Source: Cytophagales bacterium
GTDB lineage: Bacteria; Bacteroidota; Bacteroidia; Cytophagales; Cyclobacteriaceae
DNA length: 8,300 nucleotides
Assembly (NCBI GenBank): GCA_003504855.1
Contig: DNZD01000009.1
Coordinates: forward strand, 1 to 8,300
Direction of reading: 5' to 3'
The translations under genes were made by a program, and so were the position numbers. Under the pieces are notes generated by a model that worked only from the letters and a program-made list of their open reading frames with translations, ran no database searches and was not told where the DNA came from. Below, piece by piece: positions 1 to 7,094 of this stretch (position 1 is the stretch's first letter; every line of letters starts with the position of its first letter).

Positions 1-303
<303 letters not shown>

Positions 304-341
304 TGGCAGAACCATGCACCTCGGATTCAACCTGATAAACT

Positions 342-369
342 AAAAAAGGCAGGATTTTGGCCTGCCTTT
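342..369 (-). terminator. Rho-independent terminator after the CotH-like gene
   Basis: AAAGGCAGG (345-353) and CCTGCCTTT (361-369) form a perfect 9-bp stem with a 7-nt loop. On the minus strand the stem is followed by a run of six T (347-342, partly in the stem base). It starts 21 bp after the TAG stop of the 390-1409 gene and lies between that gene and dnaK, so it should end that transcript and insulate dnaK. Confidence 0.85.
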
Positions 370-389
370 GTACGATCGGATGTCAGTAT

Positions 390-1409
390 CTATTTCTTCC
401 GGCAACCGTCAAGTATCATGGTCTTAAACCGGTCGTCGCTTTTAAGCATGGCGAAGAAATCACCTGCATACTCCTTCATGTCTGTGAAGTCTCGCTGGTT
501 AAAATCGCCTTTGTAATTGTCAATTACGGCCATCAGCGTAGCTTCTTTATCGATAAACTCTTTGCGGATGAATTGAACCACAGGCTCTTTGCGGCAGAAT
601 CCGCGATAGAGCCGATCACGGACACCAGAGATGCCCAGGTCCGTATTCACTACGGCATACGGAGGATTCACAAAACCCGACATATCAAAGTCGTAGGCGA
701 GGGGTATGTACTTCTTGGGTTCCTGAAAGATCACCTTGGCATTGTGCAGAAAGGTGGTTGACCAGTCGGTGTTGGCCACGAGCAATTGAAAAAAGTCGTG
801 TCGCAGGGCACTGGTGTCATTGAGGCCGAGCGGATGCAAGTTGAGGTTTTCCATCACCTTGGCATGGTGTCGTTTGGCCACGAGGTCATCGTCTTCAATG
901 AGGAAGGCAGTCAGTTGAAACTCTTTGCTTTTCTTTCCGTCATCTTCGAAAAAGTCGAGTTTAGCCAAACGCGTATTAAAATGATAAGGGGTGATCTTTT
1001 CATACATCTTATACGCTACAAACTCCTTCATCACGAGCGCATTCTTCCCGTCGTTGTTCTGACAAGGCATCACCAGCTTGAGGCTTCTGTTCCCTTCGAG
1101 GAACGTACCCTTGTGGTCGGTCTTGGCAACCTTAATCCGGATGGGAGCGAAGTAGCAATTCTTGCGGCGGAAAATACCACGTGCGCGAACCCCGATTTTC
1201 ACTGAGTCCCAGGTACCGGCAGCCGACTTGCTGTAGAGGTAGGAAGGCAAATAAGTTGAATCGTTGGTTTTCTTTTTAATATCTTTGATTGATACCCGGA
1301 GCTTCAAGTCCAACGGTTGCTGATCGCGGAAGAGGGGGGTAACGTCCGGTTTTTGGGCGTGGGCCGGAATGAAGTAAAGTCCGAGCACCAATAGGATTAG
1401 TTTTTTCAT
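390..1409 (-). CDS. Exported protein with CotH-kinase-like motifs
   Basis: A 339-aa hypothetical protein. Residues 1-19 (MKKLILLVLGLYFIPAHAQ) form a signal peptide with an AHA-Q cleavage site, so the mature protein is probably periplasmic or secreted. It starts at the ATG at 1409-1407; no Shine-Dalgarno sequence is seen. Several blocks recall CotH/Fam20-like atypical kinases: GNRSLKLV (106-113) with a candidate nucleotide-binding K111, the acidic segment KEF around E129, the block FLIEDDDLVAKR (169-180), NTDWSTTFLHN (213-223) with candidate catalytic D215 and N223, and YDFD (239-242) with candidate metal-binding D240 and D242. The ending VRDRLYRGFCR (263-273) may be specific to a subfamily. 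Cysteines 86, 116, 272 and 336 could form disulfides. The kinase assignment rests on motif order only; it could be a structural relative without activity. It diverges from the 1449 gene across 39 bp and ends at a terminator, so it is probably monocistronic. Its substrate is unknown. Confidence 0.8.
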   Translation of the reverse strand: MKKLILLVLGLYFIPAHAQKPDVTPLFRDQQPLDLKLRVSIKDIKKKTNDSTYLPSYLYSKSAAGTWDSVKIGVRARGIFRRKNCYFAPIRIKVAKTDHKGTFLEGNRSLKLVMPCQNNDGKNALVMKEFVAYKMYEKITPYHFNTRLAKLDFFEDDGKKSKEFQLTAFLIEDDDLVAKRHHAKVMENLNLHPLGLNDTSALRHDFFQLLVANTDWSTTFLHNAKVIFQEPKKYIPLAYDFDMSGFVNPPYAVVNTDLGISGVRDRLYRGFCRKEPVVQFIRKEFIDKEATLMAVIDNYKGDFNQRDFTDMKEYAGDFFAMLKSDDRFKTMILDGCRKK

Positions 1410-1448
1410 AGTGATAAGTTAGTAACAGTCCAATCCGAAAGCAACCCG

Positions 1449-2186
1449 ATGAATAAATACCTACAGATCATCAATGCCCGCACCTTCCAGGTTCTCATCA
1501 TTTGCGGCGTCACTTCCTTTTTTGTTATCCAGTATCAGATTAAATACAACTACGACCTTACCGTCATTAGTATTGCCATTATTTTTCCGCTGGTGTTCAC
1601 TATCCGCGCTGCCTTTCGGCGAAGAGAAAAGGCCCTGGAGCACCTCAGCCGGTTCAAGGCTGGACTGGTCATCGTTCAGCAATGCTTTTTGAAAAATAAG
1701 AAGATGGATGATGTCAAGAAAGCAGCAGCCCAGGAATTGCTGGTCAAGACCTCTGACTCCATGATTCGCACTTTGTCCAAAAAAACGCCGGACCGCACCG
1801 AACTGCACGGTCAGGTTGACGCCATATTCCAATTTGTTCAAAACAACAAGGAGGAGATCAAGGGATCGGAGGCGCTCAAGATTTTTCAATTCATGAAAGA
1901 CGTGGAGTCGGCAACAGAAAACCTGATTGCCATCGACACCCACCGTACACCCATCAGCCTGCGGGCCTATTGCCAGATATTCATTTATGTGTTCCCCCTG
2001 ATCTATACCCCGGCGCTGTTGCATCGCCTGGAGCATCACTCGCCTGACTGGATTGTCTACTCGCTGAGTATGATCACAGGCTTTATCCTCATCAGCCTGT
2101 TCAACGTACAGGACGAAATGGAACACCCCTTCGATCAGCACGGTCTGGACGATATCAAACTGGAAGAGTTCCGATTTACCCGCTGA
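1449..2186 (+). CDS. Bestrophin-like four-helix membrane protein
   Basis: A 245-aa integral membrane protein. Hydrophobic segments at about residues 13-30, 36-52, 172-191 and 201-219 make two transmembrane hairpins. Between them lies a soluble, charged, helical stretch of about 115 residues (54-168). The C-terminus reads NVQDEMEHPFDQHGLDDIKL (219-238), which resembles the bestrophin ending with a PF motif followed by an acidic DD motif. RTPISLRAYCQIFIYVFPLIYTP (166-188) resembles the segment entering bestrophin's third helix. Bestrophins are pentameric anion channels of about 300 aa, so this one is shorter. The match is by topology and the C-terminal motif, not by a full-domain alignment. Channel function and ion are therefore inference, and DUF4239-type bestrophin relatives are an alternative. 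The first ATG after the divergent spacer is used, without a Shine-Dalgarno sequence. prfC follows 37 bp later but has its own promoter box. Confidence 0.85.
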   Translation: MNKYLQIINARTFQVLIICGVTSFFVIQYQIKYNYDLTVISIAIIFPLVFTIRAAFRRREKALEHLSRFKAGLVIVQQCFLKNKKMDDVKKAAAQELLVKTSDSMIRTLSKKTPDRTELHGQVDAIFQFVQNNKEEIKGSEALKIFQFMKDVESATENLIAIDTHRTPISLRAYCQIFIYVFPLIYTPALLHRLEHHSPDWIVYSLSMITGFILISLFNVQDEMEHPFDQHGLDDIKLEEFRFTR

Positions 2187-2208
2187 CCATAATTACCGGC
2201 CGAATCTT

Positions 2209-2216
2209 TAGCTTTG
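2209..2216 (+). promoter_or_regulatory. Bacteroidota -7 promoter box for prfC
   Basis: TAGCTTTG matches TAnnTTTG, the -7 element recognised by the primary sigma factor in Bacteroidota. It ends 7 bp before the prfC ATG at 2224, so transcription would begin at or within a few bases of the start codon and give a nearly leaderless mRNA. No convincing -33 TTTG is seen about 19 bp upstream. Confidence 0.6.
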
Positions 2217-2223
2217 CGGCCCC

Positions 2224-3807
2224 ATGGAAATCGAAAAGGAAATCGCCAAACGGCGAACGTTTGGTATCATCAGTCACCCGGATGCCGGAAAAACCACGCT
2301 TACTGAAAAACTGCTGCTTTTCGGCGGCGCGATTCAGAAGGCAGGTGCGGTAAAATCCTCCAAAATCAAGGACCACGCCCGCAGCGACTGGATGGAGATC
2401 GAAAAGCAACGCGGTATCTCCGTGGCTACTTCGGTGATGGGATTCAACTACCAGGATGTAAAAATAAACCTGCTCGACACACCCGGTCACCAGGACTTCG
2501 CCGAAGACACATACCGTACCCTCACAGCTGTTGATAGCGTGATCATGGTGGTGGATTGTGTGAAGGGCGTTGAAACACAAACAGAAAAACTCATGGAGGT
2601 GTGCCGGATGCGTAGTACACCGGTGATTTGTTTTATCAACAAACTCGATCGCGAAGGGCAGGATCCGTTTGATTTGCTCGACGAAATTGAAGAAAAACTC
2701 TCCATCAAAGTGCGACCCTTGTCCTGGCCCATCAGCATGGGTAAAGGCTTTAAAGGCGTGTACAGTTTATATGAAAAAAACCTGCACTTGTTTACTGCCA
2801 GTAAAACGGTGGTGCAGGAAGGAATTCAGATTGATGACATTAATGATCCACGACTGGATGCATGGGTAGGTGAGAACAACGCGCGGCAACTACGGGCTGA
2901 CGTTGAGCTCATTGAAGGCGTCTATCCCGACTTCGAAATAGAAGATTACCAGGCCGGTCGCGTGGCACCCGTTTTCTTTGGTAGTGCGGTTAATAACTTT
3001 GGCGTTAAAGAACTCCTTGACACCTTCATTCGCATAGCACCCACGCCGCGTCCACGCGACACCGACAAGCGTCCGGTGAAACCTGAAGAATCAAAATTCA
3101 GTGGTTTTGTATTTAAGATCCATGCCAATATGGACCCCAAACACCGCAATCGCATCGCATTTGTACGTGTGTGTTCGGGTGAATTTGTGCGAGGCTCCAC
3201 CTATTACCATACCCGCCAGGAAAAGGGATTTCGCTTTTCCAATGCGACGGCCTTCCTGGCCCAGGACCGCGAAACCATTGACGAGGCATGGCCAGGCGAC
3301 ATTGTCGGTATCTATGATACGGGTAACCTGAAGATTGGCGACACCTTGACGGAAGGCGAGAAGTTGCAGTATACCGGCATTCCGAGTTTCTCTCCTGAGA
3401 TTTTTAAGGAAGTCGTCAACAAAGATGCCATGAAGAGCAAGCAACTGGAAAAAGGACTTATTCAGTTGATGGAAGAGGGGGTGGCCCAGTTGTTCACCTA
3501 TGATATCGGTAAGCGAAAAGTCATTGGCACGGTCGGCGCATTGCAGTTTGAAGTGATTCAATTTCGCCTCAAACACGAATATGGTGCCACGGTGGAGTTT
3601 TTATCTCAACCCATTTACAAAGCCTGCTGGATTAGCGGTACGAGCGAGGCCAAGCTCCAGGAGTTTATTCAATCTAAGCTACGGCACATCGCGCGGGACA
3701 AGGAAGACAAGCTCGTATTCATGGCCGAGTCCAAAGCCTGGCTGCAAATGGTGCAGGACAATTTTCCTGATATCCGGTTTCATTTTACTTCGGAGTTCAA
3801 GGACTGA
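2224..3807 (+). CDS. prfC: Peptide chain release factor 3 (RF3)
   Basis: A GTPase of the translation-factor family that recycles the class I release factors RF1 and RF2 from the ribosome after peptide release. It is 527 aa, the usual family length. All G motifs are visible: P-loop SHPDAGKTT (17-25), switch region [15 protein letters not shown] (57-71), DTPGHQD (85-91) and NKLD (139-142). The RF3-specific reading EKQRGIS distinguishes it from EF-G. Domain II follows at about residues 290-390 and the C-terminal ribosome-binding domain at about 400-527. The ATG at 2224 begins [20 protein letters not shown], the normal RF3 N-terminus, and follows a TAnnTTTG box closely. Its partner gene, a pseudouridine synthase, starts 10 bp after its TGA, so the two are probably co-transcribed. 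No defects are seen. Confidence 0.98.
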   Translation: MEIEKEIAKRRTFGIISHPDAGKTTLTEKLLLFGGAIQKAGAVKSSKIKDHARSDWMEIEKQRGISVATSVMGFNYQDVKINLLDTPGHQDFAEDTYRTLTAVDSVIMVVDCVKGVETQTEKLMEVCRMRSTPVICFINKLDREGQDPFDLLDEIEEKLSIKVRPLSWPISMGKGFKGVYSLYEKNLHLFTASKTVVQEGIQIDDINDPRLDAWVGENNARQLRADVELIEGVYPDFEIEDYQAGRVAPVFFGSAVNNFGVKELLDTFIRIAPTPRPRDTDKRPVKPEESKFSGFVFKIHANMDPKHRNRIAFVRVCSGEFVRGSTYYHTRQEKGFRFSNATAFLAQDRETIDEAWPGDIVGIYDTGNLKIGDTLTEGEKLQYTGIPSFSPEIFKEVVNKDAMKSKQLEKGLIQLMEEGVAQLFTYDIGKRKVIGTVGALQFEVIQFRLKHEYGATVEFLSQPIYKACWISGTSEAKLQEFIQSKLRHIARDKEDKLVFMAESKAWLQMVQDNFPDIRFHFTSEFKD

Positions 3808-3817
3808 TTACGGACAT

Positions 3818-4501
3818 ATGAATGCCCTGGACGTCTGCTATGAAGACAACCACCTGATTGCCATCAACAAATCATGTGGCGTGTTGGTGCAAGGCGATGA
3901 GACGGGTGATGTGCCCCTGGTTGAACTGACCAAGCAATATATTAAGGAGAAGTATAGTAAGTCCGGAGCAGTCTTCCTGGGGGTTGTTCATCGGATCGAC
4001 CGGCCGGTAAGCGGAGTAGTGTTATTTGCCCGGACCTCTAAGTCCTTGTCACGCATGAACGAGTTATTTCGTTCACGTGAGACGGAGAAAATCTATTGGG
4101 CGATTACCGACCAGCGGCCATCCCGGACGGAGGGGACCCTGACGCACTGGTTGCTGAAAGACGAAAAAAAAAATCGTACCACCGCCTATTCGCGGGAGAC
4201 GCCGGGAGCCCTGCATTCCGAATTGAGTTATCGGGTAATTGAGCATCGTCAGGGATTTTATCTGCTGGAGGTTGCTCCGAAAACAGGCAGGCCTCACCAG
4301 ATTCGTGTTCAGCTTTCGGACATGGGTTGTCCTATTCTCGGCGACGTGAAATACGGGTCAACTTCGATGACCAATCCGCAGAGTATTGCCCTCCACGCGC
4401 GGAGGCTTTCGTTCATTCACCCGGTTCAAAAGGTACCCCTGACACTGCAGGCACTACCCCCCAACCAAAGTTGGTGGCGGTCGTTTGATGGAAAAAAGTA
4501 A
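3818..4501 (+). CDS. RluA-family RNA pseudouridine synthase
   Basis: Isomerises uridine to pseudouridine in rRNA or tRNA. It is 227 aa. The catalytic block HRIDRPVSG (58-66) carries the invariant Asp61. The C-terminal RluA block KTGRPHQIRVQL (155-166) has Pro where many members have Thr, and GDVKYG (175-180) follows. There is no N-terminal S4 domain, so it is of the short RluA/TruC-like type; the exact target uridine cannot be assigned. The open frame extends further upstream inside prfC, but the ATG at 3818 is preferred because it yields the usual start of this family (MNALDVCYEDNHLIAINKSCG) and avoids a 237-bp overlap. No Shine-Dalgarno sequence is seen. It probably forms an operon with prfC. 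A run of ten A (4164-4173) lies in codons for residues 116-119, a slippage-prone site. Confidence 0.93.
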   Translation: MNALDVCYEDNHLIAINKSCGVLVQGDETGDVPLVELTKQYIKEKYSKSGAVFLGVVHRIDRPVSGVVLFARTSKSLSRMNELFRSRETEKIYWAITDQRPSRTEGTLTHWLLKDEKKNRTTAYSRETPGALHSELSYRVIEHRQGFYLLEVAPKTGRPHQIRVQLSDMGCPILGDVKYGSTSMTNPQSIALHARRLSFIHPVQKVPLTLQALPPNQSWWRSFDGKK

Positions 4502-4506
4502 TTTTG
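4499..4506 (+). promoter_or_regulatory. Bacteroidota -7 promoter box for the 4536-5338 unit
   Basis: TAATTTTG matches TAnnTTTG and begins with the TAA stop codon of the pseudouridine synthase gene. A start about 6 bp downstream would leave a leader of about 20-25 nt before the GTG start at 4536. No clear -33 element is recognised. Confidence 0.5.
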
Positions 4507-4535
4507 GGAAACACCTCGAGTAACACCCACACCCT

Positions 4536-4841
4536 GTGAATTGGATAGAACGCCTTCGCAACCGATGGCAAGTAAAGAATACGAGGCAGGTACTTATAAT
4601 CCTGCTGGTATTTGCCTGCACGGGGTATACCGTGGTAGCCATTAGTAAACCGATTTTGCAACAGCTCTTCCAGGGCCAAATTCCTTTTTGGGCCCGCGTG
4701 GTATACTATATCCTGATTCTGCCCATCTACAATCTGTTTCTGTTGTTGTATGGCTTCATCTTTGGGCAGTTTACTTTCTTTTGGAGCTTTGAGAAGCGCG
4801 TTTACCACCGTATTTTTGGTTCATCCCAAACTAAACCATAA
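4536..4841 (+). CDS. Small membrane protein, DUF6787-like
   Basis: A 101-aa protein. It begins MNWIERLRNRWQV, a basic amphipathic N-terminus, and has hydrophobic segments at about residues 17-37 and 55-82, the latter long enough for one or two helices. It ends FEKRVYHRIFG (85-95). The combination of MNW(I/L)E(R/K)L, an internal hairpin and a C-terminal FEK...RIFG matches my recollection of the Bacteroidota DUF6787 family, sometimes mislabelled as a diacylglyceryl transferase. It shows no such catalytic motif and is far too short for Lgt. The start is GTG, chosen because it gives the family-like N-terminus; no ATG in the same frame lies close upstream. The lipoprotein gene begins 5 bp after its stop, suggesting translational coupling. 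Function is unknown. Confidence 0.8.
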   Translation: MNWIERLRNRWQVKNTRQVLIILLVFACTGYTVVAISKPILQQLFQGQIPFWARVVYYILILPIYNLFLLLYGFIFGQFTFFWSFEKRVYHRIFGSSQTKP

Positions 4842-4846
4842 TTCGA

Positions 4847-5338
4847 ATGAAAAATCTTACTCTCTTGCTTCTGTCTGTGGTTGTATTGGCTTCGTGTTCA
4901 GCTCCCCGTCAACTGGAAGTTGGTACGGTAAAAAGATCAGAAGCGCCTTCTTCTGCCATTGCTGATTATGGCCAGCAAACTCCGGGTGCACCCGTATTTC
5001 TTGCCAGTGCAGGTGGTCATACAATAGTAACTCCAACTTCAGAAGTTGTTGCTGCCCCCCAAGTGAAAACCTATCGCGAGCTCACCCGTGTGGAGAAGAA
5101 GGCAGTCCGTCAGCAGATTAAATCTCAGATCAAGTCATATATCCAGGCCAATAAAAAAGCAGATGCCACCCAGGCTGCTCACGCCGGCGGGATGGACAAT
5201 GACCTGAAGCTGGCCATCATTTTTGGTGCTGTAGGTATCGTTGGTATGCTCATCGGTACCTCGGTATTTCAAATCATCGGAGGCATCGCACTTATTATCG
5301 GTGTGGTGTTCTTTGTGAAGTGGATCATTCGCCAATAG
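4847..5338 (+). CDS. Lipoprotein with C-terminal transmembrane hairpin
   Basis: A 163-aa protein of unknown function. The N-terminus MKNLTLLLLSVVVLASC is a type II signal peptide with lipobox LASC (14-17); Cys17 would be acylated and Ser18 is at +2. Residues 18-72 are low-complexity and rich in Ala, Ser, Pro and Thr, likely an extended linker. Residues 76-105 are basic and helical (TRVEKKAVRQQIKSQIKSYI). Two hydrophobic helices occupy about 121-138 and 141-160, joined by a very short turn and ending KWIIRQ. Lipid anchor and hairpin together would hold the protein at the membrane at both ends, and the hairpin argues for the inner membrane. It lies 5 bp after the DUF6787-like gene and is followed by a strong terminator 23 bp past its stop, so it ends this two-gene unit. 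Confidence 0.85.
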   Translation: MKNLTLLLLSVVVLASCSAPRQLEVGTVKRSEAPSSAIADYGQQTPGAPVFLASAGGHTIVTPTSEVVAAPQVKTYRELTRVEKKAVRQQIKSQIKSYIQANKKADATQAAHAGGMDNDLKLAIIFGAVGIVGMLIGTSVFQIIGGIALIIGVVFFVKWIIRQ

Positions 5339-5360
5339 GCCCATTTCCACCTAAATAGCC

Positions 5361-5393
5361 TCAAAAAGCCCCTTTTAGGGGCTTTATTTTTTT
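5361..5393 (+). terminator. Rho-independent terminator after the lipoprotein gene
   Basis: AAAGCCCC (5365-5372) and GGGGCTTT (5378-5385) form a perfect 8-bp stem with the 5-nt loop TTTTA, followed by A and a run of seven T (5387-5393). It ends the 4536-5338 unit and isolates the gldA operon, whose promoter box begins 12 bp later. Confidence 0.92.
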
Positions 5394-5404
5394 GTGCAAA
5401 AAAT

Positions 5405-5412
5405 TATTTTTG
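5405..5412 (+). promoter_or_regulatory. Bacteroidota -7 promoter box for the gldA-gldF-gldG operon
   Basis: TATTTTTG matches TAnnTTTG. A start about 6 bp downstream, near 5418-5420, leaves a leader of about 12 nt before the ATG at 5431. The TTTG at 5391-5394 is too close to be the -33 box. The position also argues against the upstream TTG at 5392 as the gldA start, because that codon would not be transcribed from here. Confidence 0.6.
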
Positions 5413-5430
5413 CACCCATTCAATAAGGCT

Positions 5431-6360
5431 ATGGATATAGAAATTGAAAACCTATCCAAACAGTACGGCCTTCAGAAGGCCGTTGATCAGATATCATTTA
5501 CGGTCAAGCCCGGGGAAGTCCTGGGGTTCCTGGGACCGAATGGTGCCGGAAAAAGCACCACCATGAAGATGATAACCGGGTACCTTTCCATTGGCGAAGG
5601 TCAAATCCGATTAGGCGGTAAATCGGTGCGCGAACAGGGAGATGAACTGAAGCGGTACGTCGGCTACCTGCCAGAAAACAACCCGCTATACCTGGACATG
5701 CCGGTAATTGATTACCTCGAATTCTGTGCCTCCCTGCAAGGCATGTCTTCCTCCGATAAGCATCGTCGCGTGCGGGAGATGGTTCGCGTTTGCGGACTCA
5801 ATGCAGAGAAGCACAAGAAGATCGGAGAACTGTCCAAGGGATATCGCCAACGGGTTGGTCTTGCGCAAGCCATGATTCATGATCCGCAGGTGCTCGTCCT
5901 CGATGAGCCCACTACGGGATTGGATCCCAATCAAATTGTGGAAATCCGCAACCTGATTCGCGAACTGGGCAAGGAGAAAACAGTCGTACTCAGTACCCAT
6001 ATTCTGCCTGAAGTAGAAGCCACCTGCGATCGGATTCTGATTATCAATAAGGGCCGCATTGTAGCCAACGGCACCGCTGAGAACCTCCGGAAACAAGCCA
6101 CCGGGCAGGAAATTATCAAAGTCCGTATCGAAGATGGTCGTGCCGAAGAGATCATGAACGCCCTTCACCGGATACGTTCGGTCGACACCGTGGAATGGGT
6201 AGATAAAGCCCTGAACCGTTTTGAGGTGCAGAGCAATGCCGGACAATCCTCGAAGCGGGAGATATTTCAACTCTGCGTTCAACAGGGTTGGGTACTCAGT
6301 GAGTTGATTCCGCAAGAGACGCGGCTTGAAGATATTTTCAGAAACCTAACCATGAACTAG
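5431..6360 (+). CDS. gldA: Gliding-motility-type ABC transporter ATP-binding protein GldA
   Basis: Cytoplasmic ATPase subunit that would energise the GldF permease. It is 309 aa. Walker A is GPNGAGKST (35-43), the ABC signature is LSKGYRQ (134-140), Walker B is VLVLDEP (154-160) with catalytic Glu159, the D-loop is GLDPNQ (163-168) and the switch His is His190. The Q-loop region reads GYLPENNPLY (78-87), without the usual Gln, a reading I associate with GldA-like proteins. Residues from about 225 form the C-terminal extension seen in GldA/DrrA-type ATPases. The ATG at 5431 is chosen over an in-frame TTG at 5392 because it gives the normal N-terminus (MDIEIENLSKQYG) and lies behind the promoter box. 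gldF starts 1 bp after its stop. The transported substrate of this system is not established, and homologues also occur in non-gliding species. Confidence 0.92.
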   Translation: MDIEIENLSKQYGLQKAVDQISFTVKPGEVLGFLGPNGAGKSTTMKMITGYLSIGEGQIRLGGKSVREQGDELKRYVGYLPENNPLYLDMPVIDYLEFCASLQGMSSSDKHRRVREMVRVCGLNAEKHKKIGELSKGYRQRVGLAQAMIHDPQVLVLDEPTTGLDPNQIVEIRNLIRELGKEKTVVLSTHILPEVEATCDRILIINKGRIVANGTAENLRKQATGQEIIKVRIEDGRAEEIMNALHRIRSVDTVEWVDKALNRFEVQSNAGQSSKREIFQLCVQQGWVLSELIPQETRLEDIFRNLTMN

Positions 6361-6361
6361 T

Positions 6362-7084
6362 ATGTATACCGTTTGGATCATCGCCAGAAAAGAGCTCCAA
6401 TCCTACTTTGATTCATTGATTGCGTATATCGTGCTGATTTTGTTCCTCGGATTCAGCGGATTTTTTACCTGGCTTTATGGATCAGATGTGTTTCTCGTGG
6501 GCCAGGCAAGCCTGAAGGGCTTTTTCTCCATAGCTTATTGGACACTGTTCTTTTTTACGCCCGCACTCACCATGCGCTTGCTCGCAGAAGAAAAGAAAAC
6601 GGGAACCCTGGAAATGCTCCTGACCAAAGCCGTGACCGATCGCCAGGTGGTTTTGGGAAAATTTGTTTCTGCTGTCATGCTGGTACTGGTAGCCCTCGCC
6701 TGCACAACTCCCTATGTGATCACCCTGTCGAAGATTGGCAATATAGACGCCGGTGAAGTGGTATGCGGATACCTCGGTCTGATCCTGATGAGCGCGTGCT
6801 ACATCAGCATTGGCTTATATGCCAGCAGCCAGACCAACAACCAGATTGTTGCGTTTCTGATGGCTTTGTTTATCGGGATATTCTTCCACATCATATTTGA
6901 GGTGCTGGCTTCCAGCTTCACGGGGGCGGTGTCTGTGGTGTTTCATACCCTGAGCCTGAGCAATCATTTCGACAGCATCTCACGGGGAGTGGTGGACAGC
7001 CGGGATATCATTTATTTCTGCTCCATCATTTTTACCGGACTTTTCCTATCCGAATTGTCATTAACCAAGCGTAACCTGAATTGA
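6362..7084 (+). CDS. gldF: Gliding-motility-type ABC transporter permease GldF
   Basis: Membrane-spanning subunit of the GldA-GldF-GldG ABC transporter. It is 240 aa, a typical length, with six predicted helices at about residues 18-38, 54-73, 100-120, 135-155, 161-181 and 214-232. The cytoplasmic segment AEEKKTGTLEMLLTKAV (75-91), followed by the GK of residues 99-100, is the conserved ABC-2-type coupling region expected to contact the ATPase. The N-terminus MYTVWIIARKELQSYFDSL is typical of ABC-2 permeases, with an amphipathic RKEL helix. The start lies 1 bp after gldA and gldG begins 10 bp after its stop, so the three are one operon. The family assignment comes from sequence motifs and gene order together. 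Confidence 0.9.
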   Translation: MYTVWIIARKELQSYFDSLIAYIVLILFLGFSGFFTWLYGSDVFLVGQASLKGFFSIAYWTLFFFTPALTMRLLAEEKKTGTLEMLLTKAVTDRQVVLGKFVSAVMLVLVALACTTPYVITLSKIGNIDAGEVVCGYLGLILMSACYISIGLYASSQTNNQIVAFLMALFIGIFFHIIFEVLASSFTGAVSVVFHTLSLSNHFDSISRGVVDSRDIIYFCSIIFTGLFLSELSLTKRNLN

Positions 7085-7094
7085 CATTATTCCT

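Noticed and set aside
357..1205. Two plus-strand open frames (357-761 and 786-1205) opposite the exported-protein gene
   Set aside because: The minus-strand frame is longer, has a signal peptide and ordered motifs, and ends at a matching terminator. The plus-strand frames have none of these.
1461..2141. Long open frame on the minus strand opposite the bestrophin-like gene (226 codons)
   Set aside because: Its translation has no recognisable domain or membrane pattern, while the plus-strand frame gives four well-placed helices and a conserved-looking C-terminus. It is a shadow frame.
3581..3817. Longer N-terminal extension of the pseudouridine synthase, overlapping the end of prfC
   Set aside because: The extra residues are prfC read in another frame and do not resemble the family. 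The ATG at 3818 gives the normal N-terminus.
4413..4808. Minus-strand open frame of 131 codons opposite the DUF6787-like gene
   Set aside because: It spans the end of one plus-strand gene and most of another, and encodes no recognisable protein. The plus-strand frame has family-like ends and operon spacing.
5392..5430. Upstream TTG start for GldA adding 13 residues
   Set aside because: The segment includes part of the terminator T-run and the promoter box, and the GldA family begins at MDIEIENLSKQYG.
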